A stretch of 47,264 bases of DNA from Bacteroidaceae bacterium (GTDB lineage Bacteria; Bacteroidota; Bacteroidia; Bacteroidales; Bacteroidaceae), in NCBI GenBank assembly GCA_017615125.1, contig JAGAAS010000106.1, forward strand, positions 1-47,264, in the 5' to 3' direction. Made by a program: the position numbers and the translations under genes. The notes beneath the pieces are model-generated. The model was not told where the DNA came from, did not search any database, and saw only the letters and a program-made list of their open reading frames with translations. Positions 15,849 to 24,101 of this stretch are shown here, piece by piece. Within the stretch, counting starts at the first letter, position 1. Each line of letters begins with the position of its first letter.

Positions 15849-18842
15849 TTAATCATTGTTTGAATCGTGCTTCCCGCGATGAATAGGAATGGTAAAACGA
15901 ATACACAGCCCTTCGCCTTCTTTGCCGGGCGAAGCAAGAATGCGGCATCCGGGATGATTGAAGTACTCGTCGTGCTCGCGGATGATTTGCCGCATCAGCA
16001 CGTGAGCATGTTCTGTAGAGGGTTCGAAGAACTGCTGCAGCTCTCCCTCGCTCAGCCGTATGCGTTCATCGGTAAACACGACTTGAACGAAATCTCCCTC
16101 GCGCTGTGCGCTGAGAGACAAGACGCCTTCTTTCTCAAGCGTGAGCGCATCGTCCATCAGCACTTCCATCATATACTGGAGCAACACGTTGTCGCCCTCT
16201 GCCGCGAGCCCCGAAGGCTCGGCGCTTAGCATTAGGGCAACACCTTTTGCCTGACTCTTTTTCCTGAGATAGCTGTTGGCATAGCTGAAGAGGCTGTCGA
16301 GAGAGACTGCCGAACGGCGGAATGTCGACGCCTCAAGCTGACGAGCCGCGCAAGCCGTCAGCGTCATATATACCTCGCTGTAGTAGTCAACCAGCTCGGG
16401 AAGGTCGTCAAACGCTTTGTTCTCCACCATGTGGCGTATGCGCCCGGGATAGAAGAGCGTCTCGTGCTTAATGGAAGAGAGGCAGTTGTCAAGCACTTGG
16501 TTCTGCACGTAGAGACGATTCTCCTCAAACTGCAGACGGGAGAGCCCGCTGTCTTCTTCCACCATACTGCTTTGTTCCTTGATATGCTGCTCTTGAAGGC
16601 GATGGAGACGATTTCGCGGGCGTACCAGCAACAGATAGTAGCACAAGGCAAACAGGAGCGCAACAACCAGCAGCACGACGATAAGTCCTACCATATCGGC
16701 ATACGTTCGCTGCATCCGCCGGCAGTCTTTGGCGATGTTGAGGTCTATCGACTGAAGCTTGTAAAGAGTGGTGTATGCCCGGTTGTTATAGCGGTAGTCG
16801 GCCCAACGGTTCAACGCGAGAGAGGCGACAGCCAGCTCGTTGCGCAGGTCAAGGATGGTGAAGTAGTCGGTAGCAAAGTCTGCCATCCACCAGTCACGCT
16901 CGACAACATGCCCTCTTCCCGTAGATGCGAGCGTGTCGAGGGGCGTATTGCTGTTAAGGCGGCAATGATGGTTCAGGCAGGCAAAGGCGCTGTCGGCATA
17001 GGTGAAGGCATCCTCGTAGCGGGCCTCGGTGTTGGCGTAGTAAACGCTGTCGGCAAAGTCGGCAGCCTGCGTGAGGAGGCTGTCATAGGGAGCCGTTTCC
17101 GTATTGCTTTCTAAGCTGACGTCTTGCGAGAACAGGCTGTCGTAAGGGGTGCAGGCACTTGGAGCAATCAATAAGAGGCAGAGAGCAATCAGCGTGGCTG
17201 CCTTGCGCAGGGCCTTCGGCAGGCGGAACCAGAAGCGGCTGCCCTTCCCTTTCTCGCTCTCGATGCCGAAGCGGCACACGCGGAAGAAGTCGTCGGTCTT
17301 GCGGTATTTGTCGATGATTCCCTTGCAGTTGAGGATGCCGAAGCCGTGATTGTCGCTCGTGAGCACCTTTTCGTCAAGGATGCGCCGTTTCTCCTCAGGA
17401 GTGAGGCCTACGCCCGTATCTTCCACACCTATCTCCACATAGTCGCCCTCCGTCTCAGCGCTGATTCGGACGGTACCGTCCTTCGGGGTGAACTTCTGCG
17501 CGTTGTCCATCAACGTGTTGAGCATGAACAGCGTAAGCGCCTTATCGGCTTTCACGGTAGCGTCGGTAGGCAGCACGTCGAGGTGAATTCCTTTTGCCGA
17601 GAAGGAGGGCTTGTTCTTGGCAACGATGTCGAAGATATCCCGCAGGGCAAAGTTCTCGATGTGGAGGTTTACCATCCCCTGACGCGTCTGAATCCATTTC
17701 GCCAACACCTCGTTGCGGTAGTCGATTTCCTGCGCCAGCTCGCTCACGTACTCGTAGTCGCCCTTGTGGTGTATCTCGCGCCGCATGCGGTCGATGAGGG
17801 GGATGACTCCCGTCACAATGGAGAGCGAGGCCTTGCGCATGATGTTGTCGCGCTTGTTCTTCTCTGCCTGGAGCTGATGAAGGGCGTAGCGCTCGCCTGC
17901 TTCGCGGCGTTCCTCGTCGAGCTGCTCGTTGAGCTGGCTGAGATATTCCCTGCCCCGCTTGCGCCAACGGCGTGCCAGCAGCCAGAGAAGCGCTGCCGCG
18001 AGGGCAATGAAAGCTATCGTCACGAAGAACAGACGTCGCACCGAGGAGACGCGCTTTTCCAGTTCTGCGCGACGTGCCGGGAGTTCTTTATCCTCGCGTA
18101 TCTCGTTCAAAAGGTCGAGGTATTGGTTTCGGTAGCTGTCGGAGAGGTATTTGTTGCCCAGCCCGGCATAGGCTACGCTCATCTGCTCGTAGAGCCTGCT
18201 GAGGCTCTCGGGGAACAGCTCCGCATTCAGGGCATCGGGCTTGTGCTCCACGTAAAGCGGCTCCATCGAGCGGAGTGTATCGAGAGCAGCCGAGAAGTTG
18301 CCTTCGCTGCTGAGCAACGAAGCCTCAATGAGCTTCGCTTCCACACGCCAGTAGTCGTCCGAGGCTGCCAGCTGGTTGGCAATTCCCTGACATTGACGTA
18401 TGCCGAGCCTGCCCACCTCAGGGCCGTAGCCGTAATAGCCGCAGAGATAGCGGTACTCGAGCCATTGGCGCGTGGAGGCCGTCAGGGGGTTATCCTCGTC
18501 AATCTGGAGCATCTCCTGCGCGGCTCTGTTCTGCTGGCTCAGCATGTAGTAATAGGCAGCGGAAGTCAGATGGTACTGCGTCTGCGCGTGGGCATAGCGC
18601 AAACGATCCTCCTCGGAAAAGAAACGAGCCGTCCGTCCTGCCAGACGCAGATAGCGCTCAGCCCTCTGACGGGCGCGATAGAAGGCAATGTTGTCGGCAG
18701 TTCGCTGGGAGTGCTGCATCTCTGTCACCTCGTCCTCAAGCCGCTCCAACTGCGGGTGCGTGCTGCAGGCGCCCAACGCCAGACAGGCGAGGACAACGAC
18801 AACACGAAGACGTGAACAGATGTTTCGAGGCATACTTCTCAT
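15849..18842 (-). CDS. tandem membrane sensor histidine kinase (DUF5112/DUF5113-like)
   Basis: 997-residue protein built as two kinase-like halves. Half 1: lipoprotein-like signal (CLALGAC), helical TPR-like sensor region, membrane segment about 271-291, then a dimerisation-like helix (MRKASLSIVTGVIPLIDRM) with no His at the usual place. Its ATPase is good: N-box NTLMDNAQKF (~441), G1 DTGVGLT (~474), G2 GFGILNC and GSRFWFRLP. Half 2: a hydrophobic segment about 551-564 ending in a lipobox-like PSAC, a second helical sensor region, membrane segment about 717-740, then SSIKHETLFYP with His793 like an H-box, and a C-terminal ATPase lacking clear glycine boxes. It resembles Bacteroidales proteins with DUF5112 and DUF5113; that name is from memory. 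Partner is the response regulator downstream. Confidence 0.85.
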   Translation of the reverse strand: MRSMPRNICSRLRVVVVLACLALGACSTHPQLERLEDEVTEMQHSQRTADNIAFYRARQRAERYLRLAGRTARFFSEEDRLRYAHAQTQYHLTSAAYYYMLSQQNRAAQEMLQIDEDNPLTASTRQWLEYRYLCGYYGYGPEVGRLGIRQCQGIANQLAASDDYWRVEAKLIEASLLSSEGNFSAALDTLRSMEPLYVEHKPDALNAELFPESLSRLYEQMSVAYAGLGNKYLSDSYRNQYLDLLNEIREDKELPARRAELEKRVSSVRRLFFVTIAFIALAAALLWLLARRWRKRGREYLSQLNEQLDEERREAGERYALHQLQAEKNKRDNIMRKASLSIVTGVIPLIDRMRREIHHKGDYEYVSELAQEIDYRNEVLAKWIQTRQGMVNLHIENFALRDIFDIVAKNKPSFSAKGIHLDVLPTDATVKADKALTLFMLNTLMDNAQKFTPKDGTVRISAETEGDYVEIGVEDTGVGLTPEEKRRILDEKVLTSDNHGFGILNCKGIIDKYRKTDDFFRVCRFGIESEKGKGSRFWFRLPKALRKAATLIALCLLLIAPSACTPYDSLFSQDVSLESNTETAPYDSLLTQAADFADSVYYANTEARYEDAFTYADSAFACLNHHCRLNSNTPLDTLASTGRGHVVERDWWMADFATDYFTILDLRNELAVASLALNRWADYRYNNRAYTTLYKLQSIDLNIAKDCRRMQRTYADMVGLIVVLLVVALLFALCYYLLLVRPRNRLHRLQEQHIKEQSSMVEEDSGLSRLQFEENRLYVQNQVLDNCLSSIKHETLFYPGRIRHMVENKAFDDLPELVDYYSEVYMTLTACAARQLEASTFRRSAVSLDSLFSYANSYLRKKSQAKGVALMLSAEPSGLAAEGDNVLLQYMMEVLMDDALTLEKEGVLSLSAQREGDFVQVVFTDERIRLSEGELQQFFEPSTEHAHVLMRQIIREHDEYFNHPGCRILASPGKEGEGLCIRFTIPIHRGKHDSNND

Positions 18843-18885
18843 TTCGTTTTCCGTCCGTATTCGTCTAAAAGACGAACCGACGCCA

Positions 18886-18893
18886 CAAAGTTA
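18886..18893 (-). promoter_or_regulatory. Bacteroidetes-type promoter of the tandem kinase
   Basis: Reads TAACTTTG on the - strand (TAnnTTTG), 44 nt before the kinase start. The rest of 18843-19155 shows only A/T-rich sequence with no supported gene. Confidence 0.6.
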
Positions 18894-19155
18894 CAGAAAT
18901 ATTTTAATAAATCTCACTACCACTCCTATATTAAATTGCATTTTTTCATTTTCCTTTTGCCCCATACGTACGAGCTACTTTTCCACACGCCGAATCATAA
19001 CTGAGGAAGCAAAGAAGACTATTTATCCATCGAAGATGATTACTCGACGCGTTGGACTAGCCACAAAAAGAAAGAAGACCACGCTCGTCGCAATCTTCTT
19101 CCTTTATCCAATTCAGATTATATTTCACTTTTTGGAGGGAGCAAAAAAGATCTTC

Positions 19156-19956
19156 CTATTCTTTAATACGCACGGGACGCAAAGAGTAACCATTGTAGCG
19201 TCCATAGTTGTTGACACCAACGCCGCCCGCATAGAAATACAGACCCCAAGCACAACTCGGACTATCTGGATACAGCGAGCGCGACCAATAGGCTCCTCCT
19301 GAACCCATAGACCCGAGGGAACTATTGCTACGGGCACCAGCTGCAGGAAGGAAAATAGTTTTTCCATTAACATTGCTAGTGACCTTAAGGCCGTTCGTGT
19401 TATTCTGTATTGTCCATTTGGTAGTAGTATATTCAATATCGAATAGTTCCATAAACTGATCCACGCTAGGAAGCTGCCACATCATTCCCCAGTAGATATT
19501 GGCAGCATCGTCCTCTGGCTCCAACTCCGTTAACTCATCTGTATAGCCGTCGTTGCCGTAACTCCGATAGCTGCAGTATTTGGTCAGCTTGTAATACACC
19601 CCATTACACCATTTATATGTGTTATAGTTAAAAACAGTTTTTCCTTCTTTGTAACCATCCGTCTCGCCCCAAGCCATATAGTCACCATAGTCCTCAGGGC
19701 AATCAGCACCAACGTTACACGTTGCCCAAAGCGTGCCGCTGGGAAGGCCTAAATCGACGTATTCATGATTGTCTACAATGATGTGTTCTCCATAGATATG
19801 CTGCTCTGCGGTATTTCCGAGGATGGTGCCAACCAGAACCGTAACGTCAGACACATCAAGGCTACCATCACCATTCATGTCGCCCACGAGAAGCTGTGCG
19901 TTTGCTGTCATTGTGCCAAAAGCAAACAGAATACAAGAAAAAAATACTTTTTTCAT
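19156..19956 (-). CDS. secreted protein with dockerin-like repeat and FISUMP/DUF1566-type domain
   Basis: 266 residues with a signal peptide (KKVFFSCILFAFGTMTANAQ). Directly after it comes one EF-hand-like dockerin repeat, GDMNGDGSLDVSDVTVLVG. The rest resembles the Fibrobacter succinogenes major paralogous (FISUMP) or DUF1566 fold: YVDLGLPSGTLWATCNVG, DYGDYMAWGET, MWQLPSVDQFMELF, IFLPAAGAR and the closing YNGYSLRPVRIKE are its usual landmarks. No T9SS tail. Exported; role unknown, commonly taken as surface or extracellular. It diverges from the CotH-domain gene, which also has dockerin-like repeats. A 7-bp hairpin (AGTTCCT/AGGAACT, 19976-19992) lies 20 nt before the start in the 5' leader. 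Confidence 0.85.
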   Translation of the reverse strand: MKKVFFSCILFAFGTMTANAQLLVGDMNGDGSLDVSDVTVLVGTILGNTAEQHIYGEHIIVDNHEYVDLGLPSGTLWATCNVGADCPEDYGDYMAWGETDGYKEGKTVFNYNTYKWCNGVYYKLTKYCSYRSYGNDGYTDELTELEPEDDAANIYWGMMWQLPSVDQFMELFDIEYTTTKWTIQNNTNGLKVTSNVNGKTIFLPAAGARSNSSLGSMGSGGAYWSRSLYPDSPSCAWGLYFYAGGVGVNNYGRYNGYSLRPVRIKE

Positions 19957-20574
19957 CGTTTTCCACCATCCTCTCAGTTCCTAAGAGGAACTATTAAACA
20001 GATGAAGCGTGGAACTGTATCTGCTTCTCTCAAATTGAAAGTCATGAGAAAACACGGCACAGAAGATTAAGATAACATTCCACGCAATGCACGGAATCAC
20101 TCATGTTCTCTTACCGTACATGAAATCTCCGAGGTCCCTATTTAAAAGAACAGCATAACGCTTCTTTTTATCACAAAAATCTGGATTCACATGATGAAAG
20201 CACGCTTATCCGCCTCAAAAATATGTATAAGTTTCTGACTGAACAAGAAAAATAACGAAAAAAACAACAAAATTTAACTTTTTTCAGAACTATTCTGAGA
20301 ATTTATCATGCCAGCACGTTAAAAGGAAACGGAATGTCAACGAAAAAAGTGAGTAAACTATATTCAGTTATATGTTAAACCAGATCTTTCCTTAATAGGA
20401 ATAATACTAACACGGGTCACGTTTTTTAGAAAACACATAACGACAGACTTATTCTGTTAGCCACGGGGAAAAGCATTTTTTATGACAAAGGAAAAACTTT
20501 TAACATGTAATGAAAGTATATTGTCACGCCGTGAAAAAATCGTTTTGCGCTTTTCAACGTCCTTTTTTATTCCG
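19957..20574. other. intergenic, no gene seen
   Basis: About 600 nt of A/T-rich sequence between two divergent secreted-protein genes. Apart from the leader hairpin at 19976-19992 I see no open frame with a recognisable product, no RNA gene and no clear TAnnTTTG box for the leftward gene. Possible long regulatory region. Confidence 0.6.
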
Positions 20575-20672
20575 AAAAGCTTTATACCATCACGATGGCA
20601 CACGTTCTCCTTCACGAAGGAGAAGTTAAGACATCACGAAGGCACACGTGTTCCTTCGTGATGTCAAAACAA
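20575..20672. repeat. 22-nt lattice repeat, copy 2 (three units)
   Basis: Units start at 20588, 20610 and 20632, exactly 22 nt apart, with the same left flank (AAAAGCTTTATACC) and right flank (CTTCGTGATGTCAAAACAA) as the copy at 8960-9079, but one unit shorter. Two 13-nt arms, 20630-20642 and 20653-20665, form a perfect inverted repeat around a 10-nt loop. Confidence 0.85.
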
Positions 20673-20840
20673 CTTTCTTTGAGAAAAAGCGAATGCAATT
20701 TCTTTTCCACGAAGAGCATTCTGCCTTCCGAAGAGCGAAAAAAGTTGTTTTCCTTCCTTTCCAAAGAATTTCTGTATTCTGTTTTTCAACTTACCAGAAG
20801 GGCTTCCCATTTGCTAAAAGGTGTGAAAAGGGGCGAAAAA

Positions 20841-20872
20841 TTTGGACGCTACGGAAAGACGCCGTATCTTTG
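20841..20872 (+). promoter_or_regulatory. Bacteroidetes-type promoter of the CotH-domain gene
   Basis: TTTG (20841-20844) and TATCTTTG (20865-20872) are 20 nt apart, matching the -33/-7 pattern. The transcript start would be near 20880, which excludes the longer upstream reading frame and supports the ATG at 20934. Confidence 0.8.
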
Positions 20873-20933
20873 CCCGATATTACGCTCGCGCATACGCGCA
20901 AACATCTGTTTATTGAGCACCTTGAAATTGAGA

Positions 20934-23900
20934 ATGAAACATTTTACTCCACTATTATTTGCCTGCCTGCTGCAGGCAGCCGTCCCCGCCACGAGCAGCG
21001 CCGACGACACGTACGTTTACGGTAAGGACGGGTCGCTGACTGTATTCCCCGCAGAGTGCGTCCTCTCCATTTCGCGAACGTTGGAGACGCTGACACTCAG
21101 CCTCGTGGGCGACACCGTCGTCACCTTCGCGATGAGCGATGTTGCCAACCTTTCCACGCAGGCTCCCGAGCTGCCCACGATGACATCGTTCAAGCTGAAC
21201 AACAAGTTCAACCCCGACTTGGTGCGCGACGTGGAGCCCTTGTTCCTCGACGGCATCGTGCCCCAGTACCTCGAACTTGAGGTGCCGGTAATCGGCAAGC
21301 GCCTCACGCCCTCGTTCAAGCTGAGCGACGAGAACTCCGTAGCCTATGTCGACGGAGTGGCCCAGGAGTCGAAGGTGTCGCGCCTGCGCTTCGACAAGGA
21401 CATCACCTACACCGTGAGCTATCCCAACTGGAAGATCTACAACCGGACGAAGCTTACCGACGACATTTGGAGCGAGGTGAAGGAAGACGGATGGGTGGAA
21501 GTGGAACTCACCGCCGACATGATCTCTTCCAATCAGGAGTCGAATCTCGACTATGAGACTACCGACAAGATGATTGACAACAACGAAGAAACCTACTTCC
21601 AGTCGAGATACGGAAACGGGCAGCTGATGGAATGCGTCTATATCGACATTGCCCTTCCCCATGAACTCAGCCAGTTCAAGCTTTTCTATCAGACTTGGAA
21701 CCGCTCGAGCAACTACAACATCACGGAGCTGACTATCCACGCTTCGAACGACGGCACCACCTGGACGCCCGTCACCGTGCTGACGGCAGAAGAGGACGGG
21801 CTGCCCACGAAATATACAGGCGGAGGCGGACAGAAGTTTTCTTCCGAGCCCATAGACCTGGGCGGCAGCTACAGGTACCTTCGCCTGACAGCTACCAAAG
21901 GAGAGAAGACTCCGAGCAACGGCAATCCCCTTCCCTACTACGTTGCCTGGGCTGAGATGCGCATTCTCGAATACATCGAATCGGGCGACGAGCCTGTGCT
22001 CATCCAAGCTGCTACCTACGCAAACCAGATGCTCCCCTACGGCAGAGACTATACCATACATATCGACTGGATGTCCGACCGTTGCGAAGTTCCCCGCATC
22101 GACATCTGGACAGACAACGGAGAGATGCCCAACCACAGCCGTACGAAGTACATCGACCGCATGATGTGGCAGACAGGCTACTTCAAGCTGACAGGAAACG
22201 GCATGTACGACGATATGGAGGACAGCATCCGCATCAAAGGACGCGGCAACAGCAGCTGGGCAGGACAATGGGGAAAGAGTCCCTACAACGTGAAATTCAA
22301 CGCGAAGAAAAAGCCCTTCGGGCTGAAGAAAGGCAAGAGCTGGTGCTTGATAGCCAACGCGCAAACGGGCTCGATGATGGCAAACGCGATGGGCATGAAG
22401 GCAGCTCGTATGGTGGGCACCGACGGAGCCAACGACGTGATACCTGTTGAGCTGTACATCAACGATAGCTATCGCGGAAGCTACACCTTCACCGAGAAAG
22501 TGGGCATCGCAAACAACAGCATCGATATAGACGAGGCTAACGGCGTGCTGCTTGAGCTCGACAGCTACTTCGACGAGACGTATAAGTTCTACTCCAGTCC
22601 CTTCACGCTGCCTACAAACGTGAAAGACCCCGACCTTACCGACGAGGAATGGAGCGATGTCGCAGAAGAACTGTTTGCCACATATGAGGATGAGTTCGAC
22701 GACTTCTGCAATGCCCTCTACAGGAACAGCGGCTTCGAGAGAATGATGGACCTGGAGTCGTTTGCACGCTTCTTTATGGTCAACGACCTTATCAACAACA
22801 TGGAGCTCGGACATCCCAAGAGTACCTACGTCTATAAAGAAGGACTTCACTCGCTGAACGCCAAATATCGCTTTGGCCCCGTCTGGGACCTCGACTGGGC
22901 TTTTGGCTACGAAAACAGCTCCAGATACTACCAATACGACGCCACAACAGACTTGCTCCACACGAAGATGCGCGGGCAGGCAGGAGACAACTTCTTCTAT
23001 GCCCTGCGCTACAGCAGCGACGACGTGAAACGCGAGTACTACCGCGTCTGGAAGAACTTCATGGACAACCATCTTGACGAGATGATAGAGTATGCGCAGG
23101 ACTACTATGACTTCGCGGAAGCCTCATTCAGACACAACAATTCACTTTGGGGCGACGGCAGCAACTATGGAAACTCCATACGCAACATCCGCAACTGGCT
23201 GAGAAACCGCACCCAGTACATCATGAGCAACATCGACGTCTACGTCATCGATGATGAGGGCGACGGAAAGGGCGACGTGAACGGTGACGGCTTCCTGAGC
23301 GCTGCCGACGTTGTATGCCTCATCGACTACCTGCTGGGAGCCGAGGATGACGACTTTAACTTCAAGAACGCTGACGTTGACCAGAACGAAATCATAACCG
23401 TCACCGACCTTGTCTGGGTAATCCAACTGCTGACAGAAGCAGGCGTAACCCTCTCGCCCTACCGCACGGCAGCCGCTGAGGTACGCCTCTGCATGAATGA
23501 CTTCGACGCCAGCCTGGGCGAAAGCGCCAGCGTGGATGTGATGCTGTTGCCTGTCGAGGAGGCTGACGAGAGCATTGCCTACACCGCTTGCACTTTCGAC
23601 ATCGTGCTGCCCGAAGGTATGACGCTCGTTGAAGTCAGCAGCAGCAATGCTTCGCACAACGTCAGCTACAAGCAGGGCGAAGAGCAGACAACCCATGTTC
23701 TGCTTTACTCCGACACAAACGCTCCCCTCAGCGTAGGCGACGTCTTGCGTCTGAAAGTGCGCGCCGATGCCGTAGTTGATCAAAACGCACGCGCTATAGC
23801 TCTCAACAACGCCTCTATCGTTACGCGCGAAGGGGAAGATCAGCACATGACATCAACTCTCGGACGTTTTGCGCCGAGCACGGGTATCAATCCTGCTTTG

Positions 23901-24083
23901 GCAAACATCCGTGTAGAAGGAGGAAAGCAGCTGACAATCGACGCTATCGCTCCGACTCACGTGGATGTCTATAGCGCTAACGGCTTACTGCAGCAGGCTC
24001 TCGACGTTCCTACGGGACGAACAAGCCTCCATCTGCCGAGCGGCATTTACATTGTGAACGGAATAAAGACGATTATCTACTAA
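20934..24083 (+). CDS. secreted CotH-kinase protein with discoidin, dockerin and cohesin-like domains, T9SS-like tail
   Basis: 1049 residues from the ATG at 20934, chosen by the promoter and signal peptide (KHFTPLLFACLLQAAVPATSSA). Order: short beta region with DLVRDVEPLFLDG; F5/8-type C (discoidin-like) domain around ETYFQSRYGNGQLMECVYIDI; CotH domain beginning RIDIWTDNGEMP with IRIKGRGNSSW, KSPYNVKFNAKKKPFG, GSYTFTEKVGI and FGPVWDLDWAFGY; two dockerin-like repeats (GDVNGDGFLSAADVVCLID and ADVDQNEIITVTDLVWVIQ); a cohesin-like beta domain (ASVDVMLLP...FDIVLPEGMTLVEV); and a tail LHLPSGIYIVNGIK like type IX secretion signals. CotH domains in other bacteria phosphorylate spore-coat proteins; here substrate and surface role are inferred. 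The next gene starts 18 nt downstream. Confidence 0.9.
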   Translation: MKHFTPLLFACLLQAAVPATSSADDTYVYGKDGSLTVFPAECVLSISRTLETLTLSLVGDTVVTFAMSDVANLSTQAPELPTMTSFKLNNKFNPDLVRDVEPLFLDGIVPQYLELEVPVIGKRLTPSFKLSDENSVAYVDGVAQESKVSRLRFDKDITYTVSYPNWKIYNRTKLTDDIWSEVKEDGWVEVELTADMISSNQESNLDYETTDKMIDNNEETYFQSRYGNGQLMECVYIDIALPHELSQFKLFYQTWNRSSNYNITELTIHASNDGTTWTPVTVLTAEEDGLPTKYTGGGGQKFSSEPIDLGGSYRYLRLTATKGEKTPSNGNPLPYYVAWAEMRILEYIESGDEPVLIQAATYANQMLPYGRDYTIHIDWMSDRCEVPRIDIWTDNGEMPNHSRTKYIDRMMWQTGYFKLTGNGMYDDMEDSIRIKGRGNSSWAGQWGKSPYNVKFNAKKKPFGLKKGKSWCLIANAQTGSMMANAMGMKAARMVGTDGANDVIPVELYINDSYRGSYTFTEKVGIANNSIDIDEANGVLLELDSYFDETYKFYSSPFTLPTNVKDPDLTDEEWSDVAEELFATYEDEFDDFCNALYRNSGFERMMDLESFARFFMVNDLINNMELGHPKSTYVYKEGLHSLNAKYRFGPVWDLDWAFGYENSSRYYQYDATTDLLHTKMRGQAGDNFFYALRYSSDDVKREYYRVWKNFMDNHLDEMIEYAQDYYDFAEASFRHNNSLWGDGSNYGNSIRNIRNWLRNRTQYIMSNIDVYVIDDEGDGKGDVNGDGFLSAADVVCLIDYLLGAEDDDFNFKNADVDQNEIITVTDLVWVIQLLTEAGVTLSPYRTAAAEVRLCMNDFDASLGESASVDVMLLPVEEADESIAYTACTFDIVLPEGMTLVEVSSSNASHNVSYKQGEEQTTHVLLYSDTNAPLSVGDVLRLKVRADAVVDQNARAIALNNASIVTREGEDQHMTSTLGRFAPSTGINPALANIRVEGGKQLTIDAIAPTHVDVYSANGLLQQALDVPTGRTSLHLPSGIYIVNGIKTIIY

Positions 24084-24101
24084 TTCTTTTCTGTGCGCAC
24101 T

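Noticed and set aside
17346-18815. 489-codon + strand frame opposite the tandem kinase
   Set aside because: Antisense shadow with no domain; kinase boxes and membrane segments are on the - strand.
20595-20933. N-terminal extension of the CotH protein by 113 residues
   Set aside because: It would pass through the 22-nt repeat and the promoter and bury the signal peptide at 20934.
20955-23072. 705-codon - strand frame opposite the CotH gene
   Set aside because: Antisense shadow; the + strand encodes clear CotH and dockerin motifs and has a promoter.
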